DNA of 64,000 nucleotides from positions 62,001-126,000 of the forward strand of contig NZ_RSEK01000002.1 in NCBI RefSeq assembly GCF_003958635.1. The letters run 5' to 3'. This document shows positions 24,741 through 33,732 of the stretch, in pieces (the first letter of the stretch is position 1; each line of letters begins with the position of its first letter). Position numbers and translations under genes: made by a program. The notes under the pieces are model-generated. The model ran no database searches and was not told the DNA's origin. It saw nothing but the letters and a program-made list of their open reading frames with translations. This stretch comes from Altericroceibacterium xinjiangense (lineage in GTDB: Bacteria > Pseudomonadota > Alphaproteobacteria > Sphingomonadales > Sphingomonadaceae).

Positions 24741-25856
24741 GTGTTCGAAACCCCACCTTTCTGGATGTGGATTGTCGGGTTCATCCTCCTGCTCGGCCCG
24801 CTGGTCACGCTGCACGAGCTTGGTCACTATCTGGTCGGCCGCTTCTTCGGGGTGAAGGCTGACGCGTTTTCGGTCGGCTTCGGCAAGGAAGTTGCCGGGT
24901 TTACCGACAAGCGCGGGACCCGGTGGAAGCTTTCCGCCCTTCCGCTTGGCGGGTACGTGCAATTCGCAGGAGACATGAATCCTGCCAGCCAGCCGAGCGA
25001 GGAATGGCTCGCCCTGCCGGAGGAGGAGCGCCAAAGGACCTTCCCTGCCAAGCCGCTTTGGCAGCGTGCGCTGATTGTCGCCGCCGGCCCCGCGACAAAT
25101 TTCCTGATCGCAGTGCTGATTCTTGCCGCGTTCAGCTTCGCTTTCGGCAAGCCGCAGGTTCCCCCGATCGTCGATGTGCTGGCGCAAGGCAGTGCGGCGC
25201 AAGCGGCCGGGATCGAGATCGGTGACCGGATTGTCTCGGTGGACGGCCAGGAAATCGAATCGTTCGAACAAGTGCGCAACTACGTCGCGCCGCATCCGGG
25301 CACTGAAATCGTGCTGGAGATCGATCGGGACGGTGAACGGATGCGGGTGCCGGTCGCGCTCGGCACCACCGTTGAACAGGACCGGTTCGGCAACGAATTC
25401 CGTATCGGCCAGCTTGGCGTGGGCGCCACGGGCGGGGAGCTTGTCTCGGTTGGGCCGGCGGAAGCCCTGGTTCTGGGGGTAAGCCGTACGGGACAGATCG
25501 TGGAGATGATGGTCACCGGGATCGGCCAGATCATCACCGGCCGCCGCTCTGTCGATGAACTTGGCGGCCCGATCAAGATCGCCAAGTTTTCCGCCGAACA
25601 ATTGAGCCTCGGCTGGCTCCCGTTCATCAACTTTGCGGCCCTGATCTCGATTAACTTGGCATTCATTAACATCCTGCCAATTCCTGCGCTCGACGGCGGG
25701 CATCTGGCTTTCTACGCGGCGGAAGCGGTCCGTCGGAAGCCGATCGGCGCTCGGGGTCAGGAATGGGCGTTCCGCACAGGCATTGCCTTCGTGCTTGCTT
25801 TGATGCTGTTCGTCACGATCAACGATTTTCTCTCTCTGCCGGCTTTCAGCGGGTAG
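24741..25856 (+). CDS. rseP: RIP-type site-2 zinc metalloprotease
   Basis: 371 residues from GTG 24741, one base after the dxr stop. An N-terminal helix carries the zinc motif TLHELGHYLVGR, followed by a single PDZ domain (about 120-200: DVLAQGSAAQAAGIEIGDRIVSVDGQ), and the C-terminal metal-binding N-x-x-P-x-P-x-L-D-G-G motif in ILPIPALDGGH. It cuts substrates inside the inner membrane. E. coli RseP acts on RseA; Caulobacter MmpA acts on PodJ. E. coli RseP has two PDZ domains, so this short form resembles MmpA. A 148-bp gap before bamA may hold a second promoter. Confidence 0.94.
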   Translation: MFETPPFWMWIVGFILLLGPLVTLHELGHYLVGRFFGVKADAFSVGFGKEVAGFTDKRGTRWKLSALPLGGYVQFAGDMNPASQPSEEWLALPEEERQRTFPAKPLWQRALIVAAGPATNFLIAVLILAAFSFAFGKPQVPPIVDVLAQGSAAQAAGIEIGDRIVSVDGQEIESFEQVRNYVAPHPGTEIVLEIDRDGERMRVPVALGTTVEQDRFGNEFRIGQLGVGATGGELVSVGPAEALVLGVSRTGQIVEMMVTGIGQIITGRRSVDELGGPIKIAKFSAEQLSLGWLPFINFAALISINLAFINILPIPALDGGHLAFYAAEAVRRKPIGARGQEWAFRTGIAFVLALMLFVTINDFLSLPAFSG

Positions 25857-26004
25857 ACGGAAAAAGGGACGGGTAAGGCGGCGCTTGACCGGCAGTACGC
25901 TTGATTGGCCGCGTGTCATCGGGCAGAGGCGCACTCCCACGCCACGCCGGAATTCGCGGGCTATCGTCGGGACCGGGAAAGCATCTGCCGGACGTGCGGC
26001 ATCA

Positions 26005-28719
26005 ATGAATGGACGGGATATGAGCCGCAGGGCGAAAATCATTTCAGCCTCGGAATTTGCCGTGGCGCTACTGGGCTGCACCATCCTGGCCGGAGTACCG
26101 AGTCAGGCGTTCGCCCAGGATGCCGCTCCGGTCGCCGGCGCCCAGCCATCCGCTCAGTCGGTCCCGGCCCAGTCGGCTCCGGCTGCGCAGGCTCCCGCCC
26201 CGCAGGGTAGCCCGATCCAGTCTATCGTCGTCGTCGGAGCCGAACGGCTCGAGCCGCAGACGATCCTCAGCTACATCAAGCTGCGCCCGGGTGAACTGTA
26301 CACCCCGGCGGCCGCCGACCAGGCGCTGAAGGACCTTGCCGCGACGGAGCTGTTCTCCGACTACCAGATCAGCAACGAAGCGGGCGTAGTTACGATCCAG
26401 ATCACCGAAAACCCGGTGATCAACCGGATCGTCCTGGAAGGCAACAAGCGGATCAAGGACGACAAGATCCTGCCCGAAATCCGGCTGGCGCCGCGGCAGA
26501 TCTTCACCCGTTCCAAGGTGCGCGCCGACGTTGCCCGCATCATCGAGCTTTACAAGCGGCAAGGCCGCTTCGCCGCCGTCGTCGAACCGCAGATGGTCAA
26601 GCTTGACCAGAACCGCGTCGACGTGGTGTTCGAGATCAACGAAGGCCCCAAGTCCAAGGTTCGCCAGATCAACATCATCGGCAATGAGGAATTCAAGGAT
26701 TCCGAGCTGAAGGATGAAATGGTGACCAAGGAAGCCGGTCTCCTGAAGATCTTCAGTTCCGGCACCAGCTACGATCCCGACCGGCTGGCGTTCGATCAGC
26801 AGAAGCTCCGGCTGTTCTACCTCAGCCAGGGCTATGCCGATTTTCGGGTGATCTCGGCCGTGGCCGAACTGACGCCCGACAAGAAGGACTTCATCATCAC
26901 CTACGTGGTGGAGGAAGGCCCGCGCTACAAATTTGGCGATGTGTCGGTGGAAAGCCAGCTGCGCGACTTCGATAGCGGCGCGCTGACCAAGGCCCTGCCG
27001 ATGGACGAAGGCGACTGGTACAACGCGAAACTGGTCGAAGACACCGTCGATCAGCTGACCGAAACCGCCGGAACTTTCGGCTACGCGTTCGCGAACGTGC
27101 GTCCGGAGTTCGAGCGTAATCGCGAAACGCTAACGATGGACGTCAACTTCGTGATCCGAGAGGCGCCGCGCGTCTATGTCGAGCGAATCGATGTAAACGG
27201 CAACACGCTGACGCAGGACAAGGTGATCCGGCGCGAGTTCCGCATCGCGGAAGGCGACGCGTTCAATTCGCTGGCGGTCAAGCGCTCCACCAACCGGATC
27301 AACTCGCTGGGTTATTTCCAGGAAAACTTCGAGATCGAACAAGTGCCGGGAAGCGCCCCGGACCGGATCGTGCTTCAGGCCAACGTGCAGGAACAGCCGA
27401 CCGGGCAGCTTTCGCTTTCCGCCGGGTTCTCCAGCCTGGAAAGCTTCATCCTGCAGGCCTCGATCCAGCAGAAGAACTTCCGCGGCCGCGGACAGACGGC
27501 AGGCGCGAGCATAAACTGGTCGCGCTTTTCCCGTTCCGCCCAGCTGAGCTTCACCGAACCCTACGTGTTCGACAAGAACATCTCGGCCGGCATCGACATC
27601 TATCGCAGCAACTTCAACAACGGTTACTATGACCGTGATGCTGCCACCTATGAGCAAACCACGACCGGTATGCAGCTGCGGCTTGGTGTTCCGCTGACGG
27701 AATACTTGTCGGTGCTGGCGCGCTACACGCTCAACTACGATCAGATCTCGCTTGATGAGCGGACCTACTTTGCCGATCTTGACGGGGACGGGGTCAGCAC
27801 CTGCGAACCACTGCTTTCCGGCCGCTACCTGTGTGAGGCGATCGGCAACCGGGTAAGCTCGATCCTCGGTGTTTCCGGTATCTACAGTACGCTCAACAAC
27901 TCGATCCGGCCGACCCGGGGTGAGCGTGTGACCGCAAGCCTCGATTTCGCCGGCCTTGGCGGTTCGGTCCGCTACATCCGGGCGCGCGCGGCAGGGGCGA
28001 AATACTGGGACATCGGAAGCGGGTTCATCTTCTCGCTTGCGGCGGAAGGCGGCCACATTCAGGGGCTGAAGGACCGGGGGGAGAATGTCGACGACGTGCT
28101 TCTGACCGACCGATTCTTTCTGAACCAGCAACAGCTTCATGGCTTCGACATCCGCGGTGTCGGGCCGCGCGTGATCCGCCGCTTCTATGAACAGGGTGCC
28201 GACGGCAAGTATACGCTGCTCCCGCTGAACGACGATCGCAACACCGACGATGCACTTGGCGGCAACACCTACTACCTCGCCCGGGCAGAGCTAGAGATCC
28301 CGCTCGGCGCGGGGGCGCGCGAACTGGGGCTGCGGCCATCGCTGTTCGCGGATATCGGATCTGTGTTCAACGTGACCTCTCCGGAACTGATCTCCATCGC
28401 GCCGCCAAGCCTGTTCGTTCCGACGCGCAACGACGCCGGGCAAGCGCTTTATTCGCAAACCGGATCGGATGGCACTGTCACGCTTGTCACCAACCCGACC
28501 CGCGCAGATGGCACCGCAAATACGCCGGTCGGCAACTCGATCCCCGCTTTCCAGGAGGTCTTCGTCGGCAACTCAGCCAGCCCGCGCATGACGGTGGGGC
28601 TTGGCGTGAACTGGAATTCACCCTTCGGCCCCTTCCGGATCGATTTCGCCTATCCCATCCTGAAGCAGGAGGGTGACGATACCCGGATCATCTCCTTCAA
28701 CGTAGGAACCCAATTCTGA
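26005..28719 (+). CDS. bamA: outer membrane protein assembly factor BamA
   Basis: 904 residues from ATG 26005 (26020 also possible; a frame reaching 25885 is rejected because it precedes the signal peptide). The signal peptide ends at about AFAQ-DAAP. A Pro/Ala/Gln-rich linker precedes five POTRA domains (about 60-470), starting IQSIVVVGAERLEPQTILSYI, then the Omp85 barrel to the C-terminal aromatic residue F (NVGTQF). The barrel keeps the loop-6 region (GFDIRGVGPR in place of VRGY/F). It inserts beta-barrel proteins in the outer membrane. It overlaps skp by one base. Confidence 0.96.
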   Translation: MNGRDMSRRAKIISASEFAVALLGCTILAGVPSQAFAQDAAPVAGAQPSAQSVPAQSAPAAQAPAPQGSPIQSIVVVGAERLEPQTILSYIKLRPGELYTPAAADQALKDLAATELFSDYQISNEAGVVTIQITENPVINRIVLEGNKRIKDDKILPEIRLAPRQIFTRSKVRADVARIIELYKRQGRFAAVVEPQMVKLDQNRVDVVFEINEGPKSKVRQINIIGNEEFKDSELKDEMVTKEAGLLKIFSSGTSYDPDRLAFDQQKLRLFYLSQGYADFRVISAVAELTPDKKDFIITYVVEEGPRYKFGDVSVESQLRDFDSGALTKALPMDEGDWYNAKLVEDTVDQLTETAGTFGYAFANVRPEFERNRETLTMDVNFVIREAPRVYVERIDVNGNTLTQDKVIRREFRIAEGDAFNSLAVKRSTNRINSLGYFQENFEIEQVPGSAPDRIVLQANVQEQPTGQLSLSAGFSSLESFILQASIQQKNFRGRGQTAGASINWSRFSRSAQLSFTEPYVFDKNISAGIDIYRSNFNNGYYDRDAATYEQTTTGMQLRLGVPLTEYLSVLARYTLNYDQISLDERTYFADLDGDGVSTCEPLLSGRYLCEAIGNRVSSILGVSGIYSTLNNSIRPTRGERVTASLDFAGLGGSVRYIRARAAGAKYWDIGSGFIFSLAAEGGHIQGLKDRGENVDDVLLTDRFFLNQQQLHGFDIRGVGPRVIRRFYEQGADGKYTLLPLNDDRNTDDALGGNTYYLARAELEIPLGAGARELGLRPSLFADIGSVFNVTSPELISIAPPSLFVPTRNDAGQALYSQTGSDGTVTLVTNPTRADGTANTPVGNSIPAFQEVFVGNSASPRMTVGLGVNWNSPFGPFRIDFAYPILKQEGDDTRIISFNVGTQF

Positions 28720-29381
28720 TGAAAGCTCTTCTCAAGGCGGCGCTTCCTGCCGCAATCCTGATGACCGCTGTCTCGCCGCTCGCCATCGCGCCCGCCGCCG
28801 CCCAGACGGCTCCGAACATCGGCGTGGTCAACATCCAGGCGGTGGTCGCCAACTCCAACGCCTTCAAGGCCGCGCAGCAGCAGCAGCAGACGACCTACCG
28901 GGCGCAGCTGGACCAGGCCAACACCCGCCGCCAGGCGATTCAGGCGCAATTGCAGCCGATGATCCAGCAGCTGCAGACCGCCAGCCAGGCCGCCAATCCC
29001 AACCAGCAGGCGCTCCAGCAGCAGGCAGCCCAGCTCCAGCAGATCCAGACGAGCGGTCAGCGCGAGCTGCAGCAGATCCTGCAGCCGGTTTCGCTGTCGG
29101 AAGCCTATGTGCAGGAACAGCTTGAGGCTCAGCTGGGAACGGCGATCCAGAACGCGGCCCGGCGCCAGAACATCAGCGTCGTGATCACGCCCGATAACGT
29201 GCTTTACGCGGATACCGCCGCGGTGCTCAACCAGGCGGTCCTGACCGAGCTGAACACGCTTGTCCCGTCGGTCCAGATCACCCCTCCGCAAGGTTGGCTG
29301 CCGCGTGAACTGCGCGAACAGCAAGCCGCTGCCGGCGCGCAGCAGCCGGCTCAGCCGCAGCAGGCCGCCCCGGGTCGCTAA
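28719..29381 (+). CDS. OmpH/Skp family periplasmic chaperone
   Basis: 220 residues; the start ATG shares its A with the bamA stop. Signal peptide to about residue 28 (APAAAQ). Mature part GVVNIQAVVANSNAFKAAQQQQQ begins the Skp fold, followed by long Gln-rich helices with heptads (about 45-135), and a conserved end ISVVITPDNVLYADTAAVLNQAVLTELNTLVPSV. The C-terminal extension is Gln/Pro/Ala-rich. Skp trimers carry unfolded outer-membrane proteins to BamA. The unusually high Gln content and about 35-residue tail are typical of sphingomonad versions. Confidence 0.9.
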   Translation: MKALLKAALPAAILMTAVSPLAIAPAAAQTAPNIGVVNIQAVVANSNAFKAAQQQQQTTYRAQLDQANTRRQAIQAQLQPMIQQLQTASQAANPNQQALQQQAAQLQQIQTSGQRELQQILQPVSLSEAYVQEQLEAQLGTAIQNAARRQNISVVITPDNVLYADTAAVLNQAVLTELNTLVPSVQITPPQGWLPRELREQQAAAGAQQPAQPQQAAPGR

Positions 29382-29396
29382 GGAAGAGGGCAGGGC

Positions 29397-29861
29397 ATGA
29401 GCGAGGAACCACAGGCTTACGGCATTGCGAAGATCCTCGCTGCCCTGCCGCACCGCTATCCGCTGTTGCTGGTCGACAAGGTCGTAAAGCTCGACCTTGG
29501 TGAGCAGATTCATGCGGTGAAGGCGGTAACCTTCAACGAACAGTTCTTTCAGGGGCACTTCCCCGGCCGCCCGATCATGCCGGGCGTGCTTCAGATCGAG
29601 GCTCTGGCGCAAGCCGCCGGGATCTTGGCGGTGGAAACGCTGGAACTGGCTGGAAGCGGCAAGCTGGTGTATTTCATGGCCATCGAGGAAGCCAAGTTCC
29701 GCGCTCCGGTGGAGCCGGGCTGCCTGCTCGATCTCAAGGTCGCGTTCGTCCAGAAGCGGAGCCGGGTGTGCAAGTTCCGGGGCGAAGCCAGCGTCGAGGG
29801 CAAGGTCACCTGCGAAGTGCAGTTCACCGCGATGATCGCTGACGCGCCCAAGGAAGACTGA
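29397..29861 (+). CDS. fabZ: (3R)-hydroxyacyl-ACP dehydratase
   Basis: 154 residues, GGAAGAGGGCAGG upstream. Hot-dog fold with [17 protein letters not shown], catalytic region [29 protein letters not shown] (His and, later, Glu) and K-F-R-A-P-V-E-P-G. It dehydrates 3-hydroxyacyl-ACP in fatty-acid elongation and also serves lipid A acyl chains. It closes the envelope-biogenesis unit after bamA-skp, as in many proteobacteria where lpxD/lpxA also sit; those genes are not present here. Confidence 0.96.
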   Translation: MSEEPQAYGIAKILAALPHRYPLLLVDKVVKLDLGEQIHAVKAVTFNEQFFQGHFPGRPIMPGVLQIEALAQAAGILAVETLELAGSGKLVYFMAIEEAKFRAPVEPGCLLDLKVAFVQKRSRVCKFRGEASVEGKVTCEVQFTAMIADAPKED

Positions 29862-29875
29862 GCCGGGCCAAAGCC

Positions 29876-29904
29876 TTGTAGTATCGGCGTCCTGTGTGTA
29901 TGGG
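29876..29904 (+). promoter_or_regulatory. possible rpmE promoter
   Basis: TTGTAG (29876-29881), 17-bp spacer, TATGGG (29899-29904), between fabZ and rpmE. Moderate match in both hexamers. Confidence 0.4.
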
Positions 29905-29959
29905 CGCCGCTTTCCCGCATTCGGCCGGTCGGAACCGGCCACCAATGGAGTCCAGCGCG

Positions 29960-30187
29960 ATGAAGGCCGAAATCCATCCCGATTACCACATGATCAAGAT
30001 CCAGATGACCGACGGCACCGTGTACGAAACCCGTTCCACCTGGGGGAAAGAGGGTGACACGATGACGCTGGAAATCGACCCGACGAGCCACCCGGCCTGG
30101 ACCGGTGGCACGCGCCAGGTGGATCAGGGCGGCCGCGTCGCGCAGTTCAACAAGCGTTTCGGCGGGCTCTCGCTCACCAAGAAGTAA
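29960..30187 (+). CDS. rpmE: 50S ribosomal protein L31
   Basis: 75 residues from ATG 29960. [50 protein letters not shown] is the alphaproteobacterial L31 pattern. It has no Cys at all, so it is the zinc-independent (C-minus) form and cannot act as a zinc store. It has its own promoter candidate and terminator, so it is probably monocistronic. A longer frame from 29894 is not homologous. Confidence 0.95.
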   Translation: MKAEIHPDYHMIKIQMTDGTVYETRSTWGKEGDTMTLEIDPTSHPAWTGGTRQVDQGGRVAQFNKRFGGLSLTKK

Positions 30188-30211
30188 GCGCCAGCGCGAC
30201 TACGAATCGAG

Positions 30212-30240
30212 AAGGGCGGCCCGCGAGGGTCGCCCTTTTT
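30212..30240. terminator. rho-independent terminator after rpmE
   Basis: AAGGGCG (30212-30218) pairs with CGCCCTT (30231-30237), extended by inner GCCC/GGG pairs, then a T-run to 30240. The GFA-family gene converges from the other side and ends 4 bp away, so it may serve both. Confidence 0.88.
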
Positions 30241-30243
30241 CGT

Positions 30244-30681
30244 TCAGCCTTCGGGTTCGTATCGCATCATCCCGGCATAGCGGCTCGTGCCGCCGTCCAC
30301 CGGGTGGTTCTGCCCGTCGAACACCGGCACTTCTGCCCAGTCGTATGGGCTGAACCCTTCAAGACACGCCGCGTTGATGCCGTACTTGTCCGGATCCGAC
30401 CGGGTCTGGTGGAAGGTATGGATGCCGCAGCGGGAACAGAAGCGGTGCTTTGCCTCTCCGCTGTGAAAGGTGTAGAGCGTCAGCGCGTCTTCACCTTGGG
30501 TAACCGAAAGGGCGCCAAGCGGCACGTCGATCATCACCACGCCCTTCATCGCACAGATCGAGCAATTGCACCGCCGCGGGCGCGGATCGGCTGGCAGGTC
30601 GACCGTGAACCGCACGGTGCCGCAGTGGCAGGAACCACCGTGCTTTCCGCTGGTGGGCGCTTGCGTCGCGGATCCGCTCAT
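30244..30681 (-). CDS. GFA family (CENP-V/GFA domain) protein
   Basis: 145 residues from ATG 30681, which overlaps the oxygenase stop by 4 nt; a frame to 30801 would lie inside that gene. Zinc-binding Cys motifs: G-S-C-H-C-G-T-V-R-F, C-N-C-S-I-C, and F-C-S-R-C-G-I-H-T-F. GFA-fold proteins were named for glutathione-dependent formaldehyde activation, but most members have no proven reaction. The pairing with a 2OG-Fe(II) oxygenase suggests a shared small-molecule or formaldehyde-producing step; that is inference. Confidence 0.88.
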   Translation of the reverse strand: MSGSATQAPTSGKHGGSCHCGTVRFTVDLPADPRPRRCNCSICAMKGVVMIDVPLGALSVTQGEDALTLYTFHSGEAKHRFCSRCGIHTFHQTRSDPDKYGINAACLEGFSPYDWAEVPVFDGQNHPVDGGTSRYAGMMRYEPEG

Positions 30682-31319
30682 CTCCAAGGCCTTTCCCGGT
30701 ACCATTTGGTGATCACGTACTTTACCCCTTTGCGCACCTTCATGCCGTGGTGGAGCGTCGCCGGATTCAGGGTGCCGTCCGGCCGGTGGTTGTTCCAGCA
30801 CAGCAGCTTGCCCATCTCGGGCTGAAAGGTCTTGCCGATCACCTTGAACCGGGTGGCGCCGCCCGCTTCCGGTTCGTTGAGGTAGATCATGAACGTCCAG
30901 GTCCGCTGCCCCGCAACGGAGCAGTAGCGGGTGAAATCCGCGCCATCCGGCTCGAAGTAGTCGGTGTGGTTCTTGAATTCCTGCCCGACGGCATAGCGCT
31001 GGCCCTGAACCGGCTCACCATGCACAGGATCGATGCCATTGAGCGCGAACAAGCGGCGCTCCAGTTCCTGCACCATCGGTTCCGCCGGGTTGAGGTCGCA
31101 GGTTTCACTGGTGCGGAAGGCGGCGTCTCCGTTGGGATCGGCCAAGGTCGACGGGCGCCGGTTTGAATCGATCAGGCCGATCAGCTGCAAGCACAGTTCC
31201 GGCGGGAGAAAGCGCGGGCAGTCGAACACTTCGGCCCGGGGGGAGGGTACGCGCCGGACCCCCGGCTGCGTCAGCAACTGCGCAGCCGAGGTTTCGCCGG
31301 GATGAGCCAGGGTCGTCAT
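30678..31319 (-). CDS. 2OG-Fe(II) oxygenase, prolyl 4-hydroxylase-like
   Basis: 213 residues. Double-stranded beta-helix of the P4H-alpha type: iron ligands H and D in NHTDYFEPD, distal His in TLHHGMKV and the 2-oxoglutarate-binding Lys in KYVITKWYRERPW. Core Q-R-Y-A-V-G-Q-E-F-K and W-T-F-M-I-Y-L-N-E-P-E-A-G-G-A-T-R-F are also typical. Predicted cytoplasmic (no signal peptide). It hydroxylates a protein or small molecule using O2 and 2-oxoglutarate; substrate unknown. It is 21 bp downstream of the thiolase gene on the same strand. Confidence 0.9.
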   Translation of the reverse strand: MTTLAHPGETSAAQLLTQPGVRRVPSPRAEVFDCPRFLPPELCLQLIGLIDSNRRPSTLADPNGDAAFRTSETCDLNPAEPMVQELERRLFALNGIDPVHGEPVQGQRYAVGQEFKNHTDYFEPDGADFTRYCSVAGQRTWTFMIYLNEPEAGGATRFKVIGKTFQPEMGKLLCWNNHRPDGTLNPATLHHGMKVRKGVKYVITKWYRERPWR

Positions 31320-31340
31320 CGAGGTGGACTGCGTGCGAGG

Positions 31341-32537
31341 TCAGGCCATCTCCACCGCGACGGCAGTGGCTTCCCCGCCGCCGATGCACAGCGAGGCGAT
31401 GCCGCGCTTCTTGCCCTGCTGCTTCAGGGCATTGAGCAGCGTGACGATGATCCGGGTGCCGGACGCGCCGATCGGATGGCCAAGCGCGGTGCCGCCTCCG
31501 TTGACGTTGATCTTGTCATGCGGAATGCCGAGATCCCTCATCGCGAACATCGCGACGCAGGCGAACGCCTCGTTCACCTCGAACAGATCGACATCGTCCA
31601 CCGACCAGCCGGTCTGCTTCAGCAGCTTCTCGATCGCGCCGACGGGGGCGGTGGTGAACGCGCGCGGTTCCTGCGCGTGGGCGCTCATCCCCACGATCCG
31701 GGCAACAGGCTGCACGCCTTTGTCCTTCGCCACGCTTTCGCGCGCCAGGACCACGGCGGCCGCACCGTCCGAAATGGAAGATGATGTCGCGGCCGTGATC
31801 GTCCCGTCCTTGGCGAAGGCGGGCTTGAGCTGCGGGATCTTCTCCGGGCGGCCGCGTCCCGGCTGTTCGTCGGTATCGACCACTGTCTCGCCCTTGCGGC
31901 TCTGAATGGTCACGGGCACGATTTCGTTGGTGAACGCGCCGCTCGCGATGGCCTTGTTCGCCCGGTCGAGCGATTCGATGGAGTAATCGTCCATGTCCTG
32001 CCGGGTGAGCTGGTACTCGTTGGCGGTTTCCTGCGCGAACGAGCCCATCGCGGCGCCGTTTTCGTAGGCATCCTCCAGCCCGTCCAGGAACATGTGGTCA
32101 TACGCGGTGTCGTGGCCCAGCCGTGCGCCGGAGCGGTGCTTCTTCAGCAGGTACGGCGCGTTGGTCATGCTTTCCATTCCCCCGGCCACGACAAGGTCGA
32201 TCGTGCCCGCAGCCAGCGCCTCTGCTCCCATGATCACCGTCTGCATGCCCGATCCGCAGACCTTGTTGACGGTGGTCGCCTCAACCGACTTGGGCAGGCC
32301 GGCCTTGATCGCCGCCTGGCGCGCCGGCGCCTGGCCCAGTCCGGCCGGCAGCACGCAGCCCATGTAGACCCGGTCAATGTCCTCTCCCGCGATCCCGGCG
32401 CGTTCGACCGCGCCCTTGACCGCGGCCGCGCCGAGATCGGTCGCCGCGACATCGGACAGCGCGCCTTGCATCCCGCCCATCGGCGTGCGCGCGTAGGAAA
32501 GGACGACGATGGGATCGGCTTGCGAGAAGGTGGCCAT
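31341..32537 (-). CDS. acetyl-CoA C-acyltransferase (thiolase)
   Basis: 398 residues. Nucleophile Cys in NKVCGSGMQTVIMGAE, His in NVNGGGTALGHPIGASGTR, second catalytic Cys in CIGGGEATAVAVE and the NEAFA motif. These are all four active-site regions of the thiolase family. Length and the start sequence ADPIVVLSYARTPMGGMQG fit biosynthetic/degradative acetyl-CoA acetyltransferases. It condenses or cleaves acyl-CoA in the cytoplasm. Neighbours do not decide between beta-oxidation and acetoacetyl-CoA formation. It is divergent from nuoA. Confidence 0.93.
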   Translation of the reverse strand: MATFSQADPIVVLSYARTPMGGMQGALSDVAATDLGAAAVKGAVERAGIAGEDIDRVYMGCVLPAGLGQAPARQAAIKAGLPKSVEATTVNKVCGSGMQTVIMGAEALAAGTIDLVVAGGMESMTNAPYLLKKHRSGARLGHDTAYDHMFLDGLEDAYENGAAMGSFAQETANEYQLTRQDMDDYSIESLDRANKAIASGAFTNEIVPVTIQSRKGETVVDTDEQPGRGRPEKIPQLKPAFAKDGTITAATSSSISDGAAAVVLARESVAKDKGVQPVARIVGMSAHAQEPRAFTTAPVGAIEKLLKQTGWSVDDVDLFEVNEAFACVAMFAMRDLGIPHDKINVNGGGTALGHPIGASGTRIIVTLLNALKQQGKKRGIASLCIGGGEATAVAVEMA

Positions 32538-32582
32538 GGATGCGTCTGCCTGTCTGGAGTTGAAACGTTCGAGGATCGACCC

Positions 32583-32611
32583 AATCTAAAACCCCGACTG
32601 GCCAAAAGCAA
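32583..32611 (-). promoter_or_regulatory. possible thiolase promoter
   Basis: On the minus strand TTGCTT (32611-32606), 17-bp spacer, TAGATT (32588-32583). The plus half of the 214-bp intergenic region holds two GAACCTGCG direct repeats (near 32677 and 32692) and no convincing nuo promoter; I see no gene in it. Confidence 0.4.
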
Positions 32612-32751
32612 ACCCGGTACCGGCATTCCCTCTGAGGACGCCGCCGGGTTCACGCACATCCAAACCTATGAGCTACGAACCTGCGAACCCTTGAACCTGC
32701 GGGCCGGGGCGACTAGGGGCCAGTCAGTTTCTTAGCAAACGAGTCAGCCCT

Positions 32752-33135
32752 TTGGTCGCCACCGAATACCTTCTCGGATACCTTCCGATCCTGATCTTCC
32801 TGGGCGTCGCGCTGGCGCTTTCGGCGTTGTTCGTCTTCCTGCCGATCGGGGTGTCCCGCATCACCGGCTCGCACAGGCCGGACACCGCCAAGCTGAGCGA
32901 GTACGAATCCGGGTTTCCGGCTTTCGAATCCCCGCGCAGCCAGTTCGACGTGCGGTTCTATCTGGTCGCGATCCTGTTCATCATCTTCGACCTGGAAGCG
33001 GCCTTCTTGTTCCCGTGGGCAGTGAGCCTTGAGTTCACCGGCTGGCCGGGCTGGATCACGATGATGGTATTCCTGGCGGAACTGGCCATCGGCTTTGCCT
33101 ACGCCTGGAAAAAGGGAGCCCTGGAATGGGAGTAG
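32752..33135 (+). CDS. nuoA: NADH-quinone oxidoreductase subunit A
   Basis: 127 residues, TTG start at 32752 with no clear ribosome-binding site. Three membrane helices. Core ND3/NuoA pattern: [43 protein letters not shown]. The E-S-G loop contains no Cys (E-Y-E-S-G-F), unlike mitochondrial ND3. It is the first gene of a 14-subunit complex I operon; the subunit lies at the junction of the membrane and hydrophilic arms. It overlaps nuoB by 10 nt. Confidence 0.94.
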   Translation: MVATEYLLGYLPILIFLGVALALSALFVFLPIGVSRITGSHRPDTAKLSEYESGFPAFESPRSQFDVRFYLVAILFIIFDLEAAFLFPWAVSLEFTGWPGWITMMVFLAELAIGFAYAWKKGALEWE

Positions 33136-33722
33136 ACCAGCAGAACCACCGGACCGGTCGCCCGCCCGCGACCACGGTTCCCGGTGCCGCCCACAATCAA
33201 ATCCTCCACCCCGAGATCCGCCAGCCGGATGGGGTGTTCTACGAATCCCTGACCAACGAGGTGTCCGACAAGGGTTACCTCGTCACCTCGGCGGAAGAAC
33301 TGTTCCAGTGGGCCCGCACGGGCTCCTTGTGGTGGATGACGTTCGGCCTCGCCTGCTGCGCGGTGGAGATGATCCACGTCAGCATGCCACGCTATGACAT
33401 GGAACGCTTCGGCGTCGCTCCGCGCGCGTCGCCGCGACAGTCGGACGTGATGATCGTTGCCGGTACGCTGTGCAACAAGATGGCTCCGGCGCTGCGCCGG
33501 GTCTACGATCAGATGAGCGAGCCGAAGTACGTGATCTCGATGGGCAGCTGCGCCAACGGCGGCGGTTATTATCACTACAGCTACTCGGTGGTTCGCGGCT
33601 GTGACCGGATCGTGCCCGTGGACATCTATGTTCCGGGCTGCCCCCCGACGGCCGAGGCACTGCTCTACGGCGTGATGCAGCTTGAGCGGAAGATTCGCCG
33701 CATCGGCACGATTGAACGGTGA
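33126..33722 (+). CDS. nuoB: NADH-quinone oxidoreductase subunit B
   Basis: 198 residues. Ligands of cluster N2 are visible: adjacent Cys in [12 protein letters not shown], then [29 protein letters not shown] and [11 protein letters not shown]. This is the subunit holding the [4Fe-4S] cluster that reduces quinone, at the base of the peripheral arm. The N-terminal 30 residues are polar and variable. It overlaps nuoA by 10 nt. Confidence 0.97.
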   Translation: MGVDQQNHRTGRPPATTVPGAAHNQILHPEIRQPDGVFYESLTNEVSDKGYLVTSAEELFQWARTGSLWWMTFGLACCAVEMIHVSMPRYDMERFGVAPRASPRQSDVMIVAGTLCNKMAPALRRVYDQMSEPKYVISMGSCANGGGYYHYSYSVVRGCDRIVPVDIYVPGCPPTAEALLYGVMQLERKIRRIGTIER

Positions 33723-33732
33723 GGCCTGCACG

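Noticed and set aside
28860-29060. Gln-codon repeats in skp, considered as a tandem DNA repeat
   Set aside because: Irregular CAG runs explained by Gln-rich coiled coil; no regular period.
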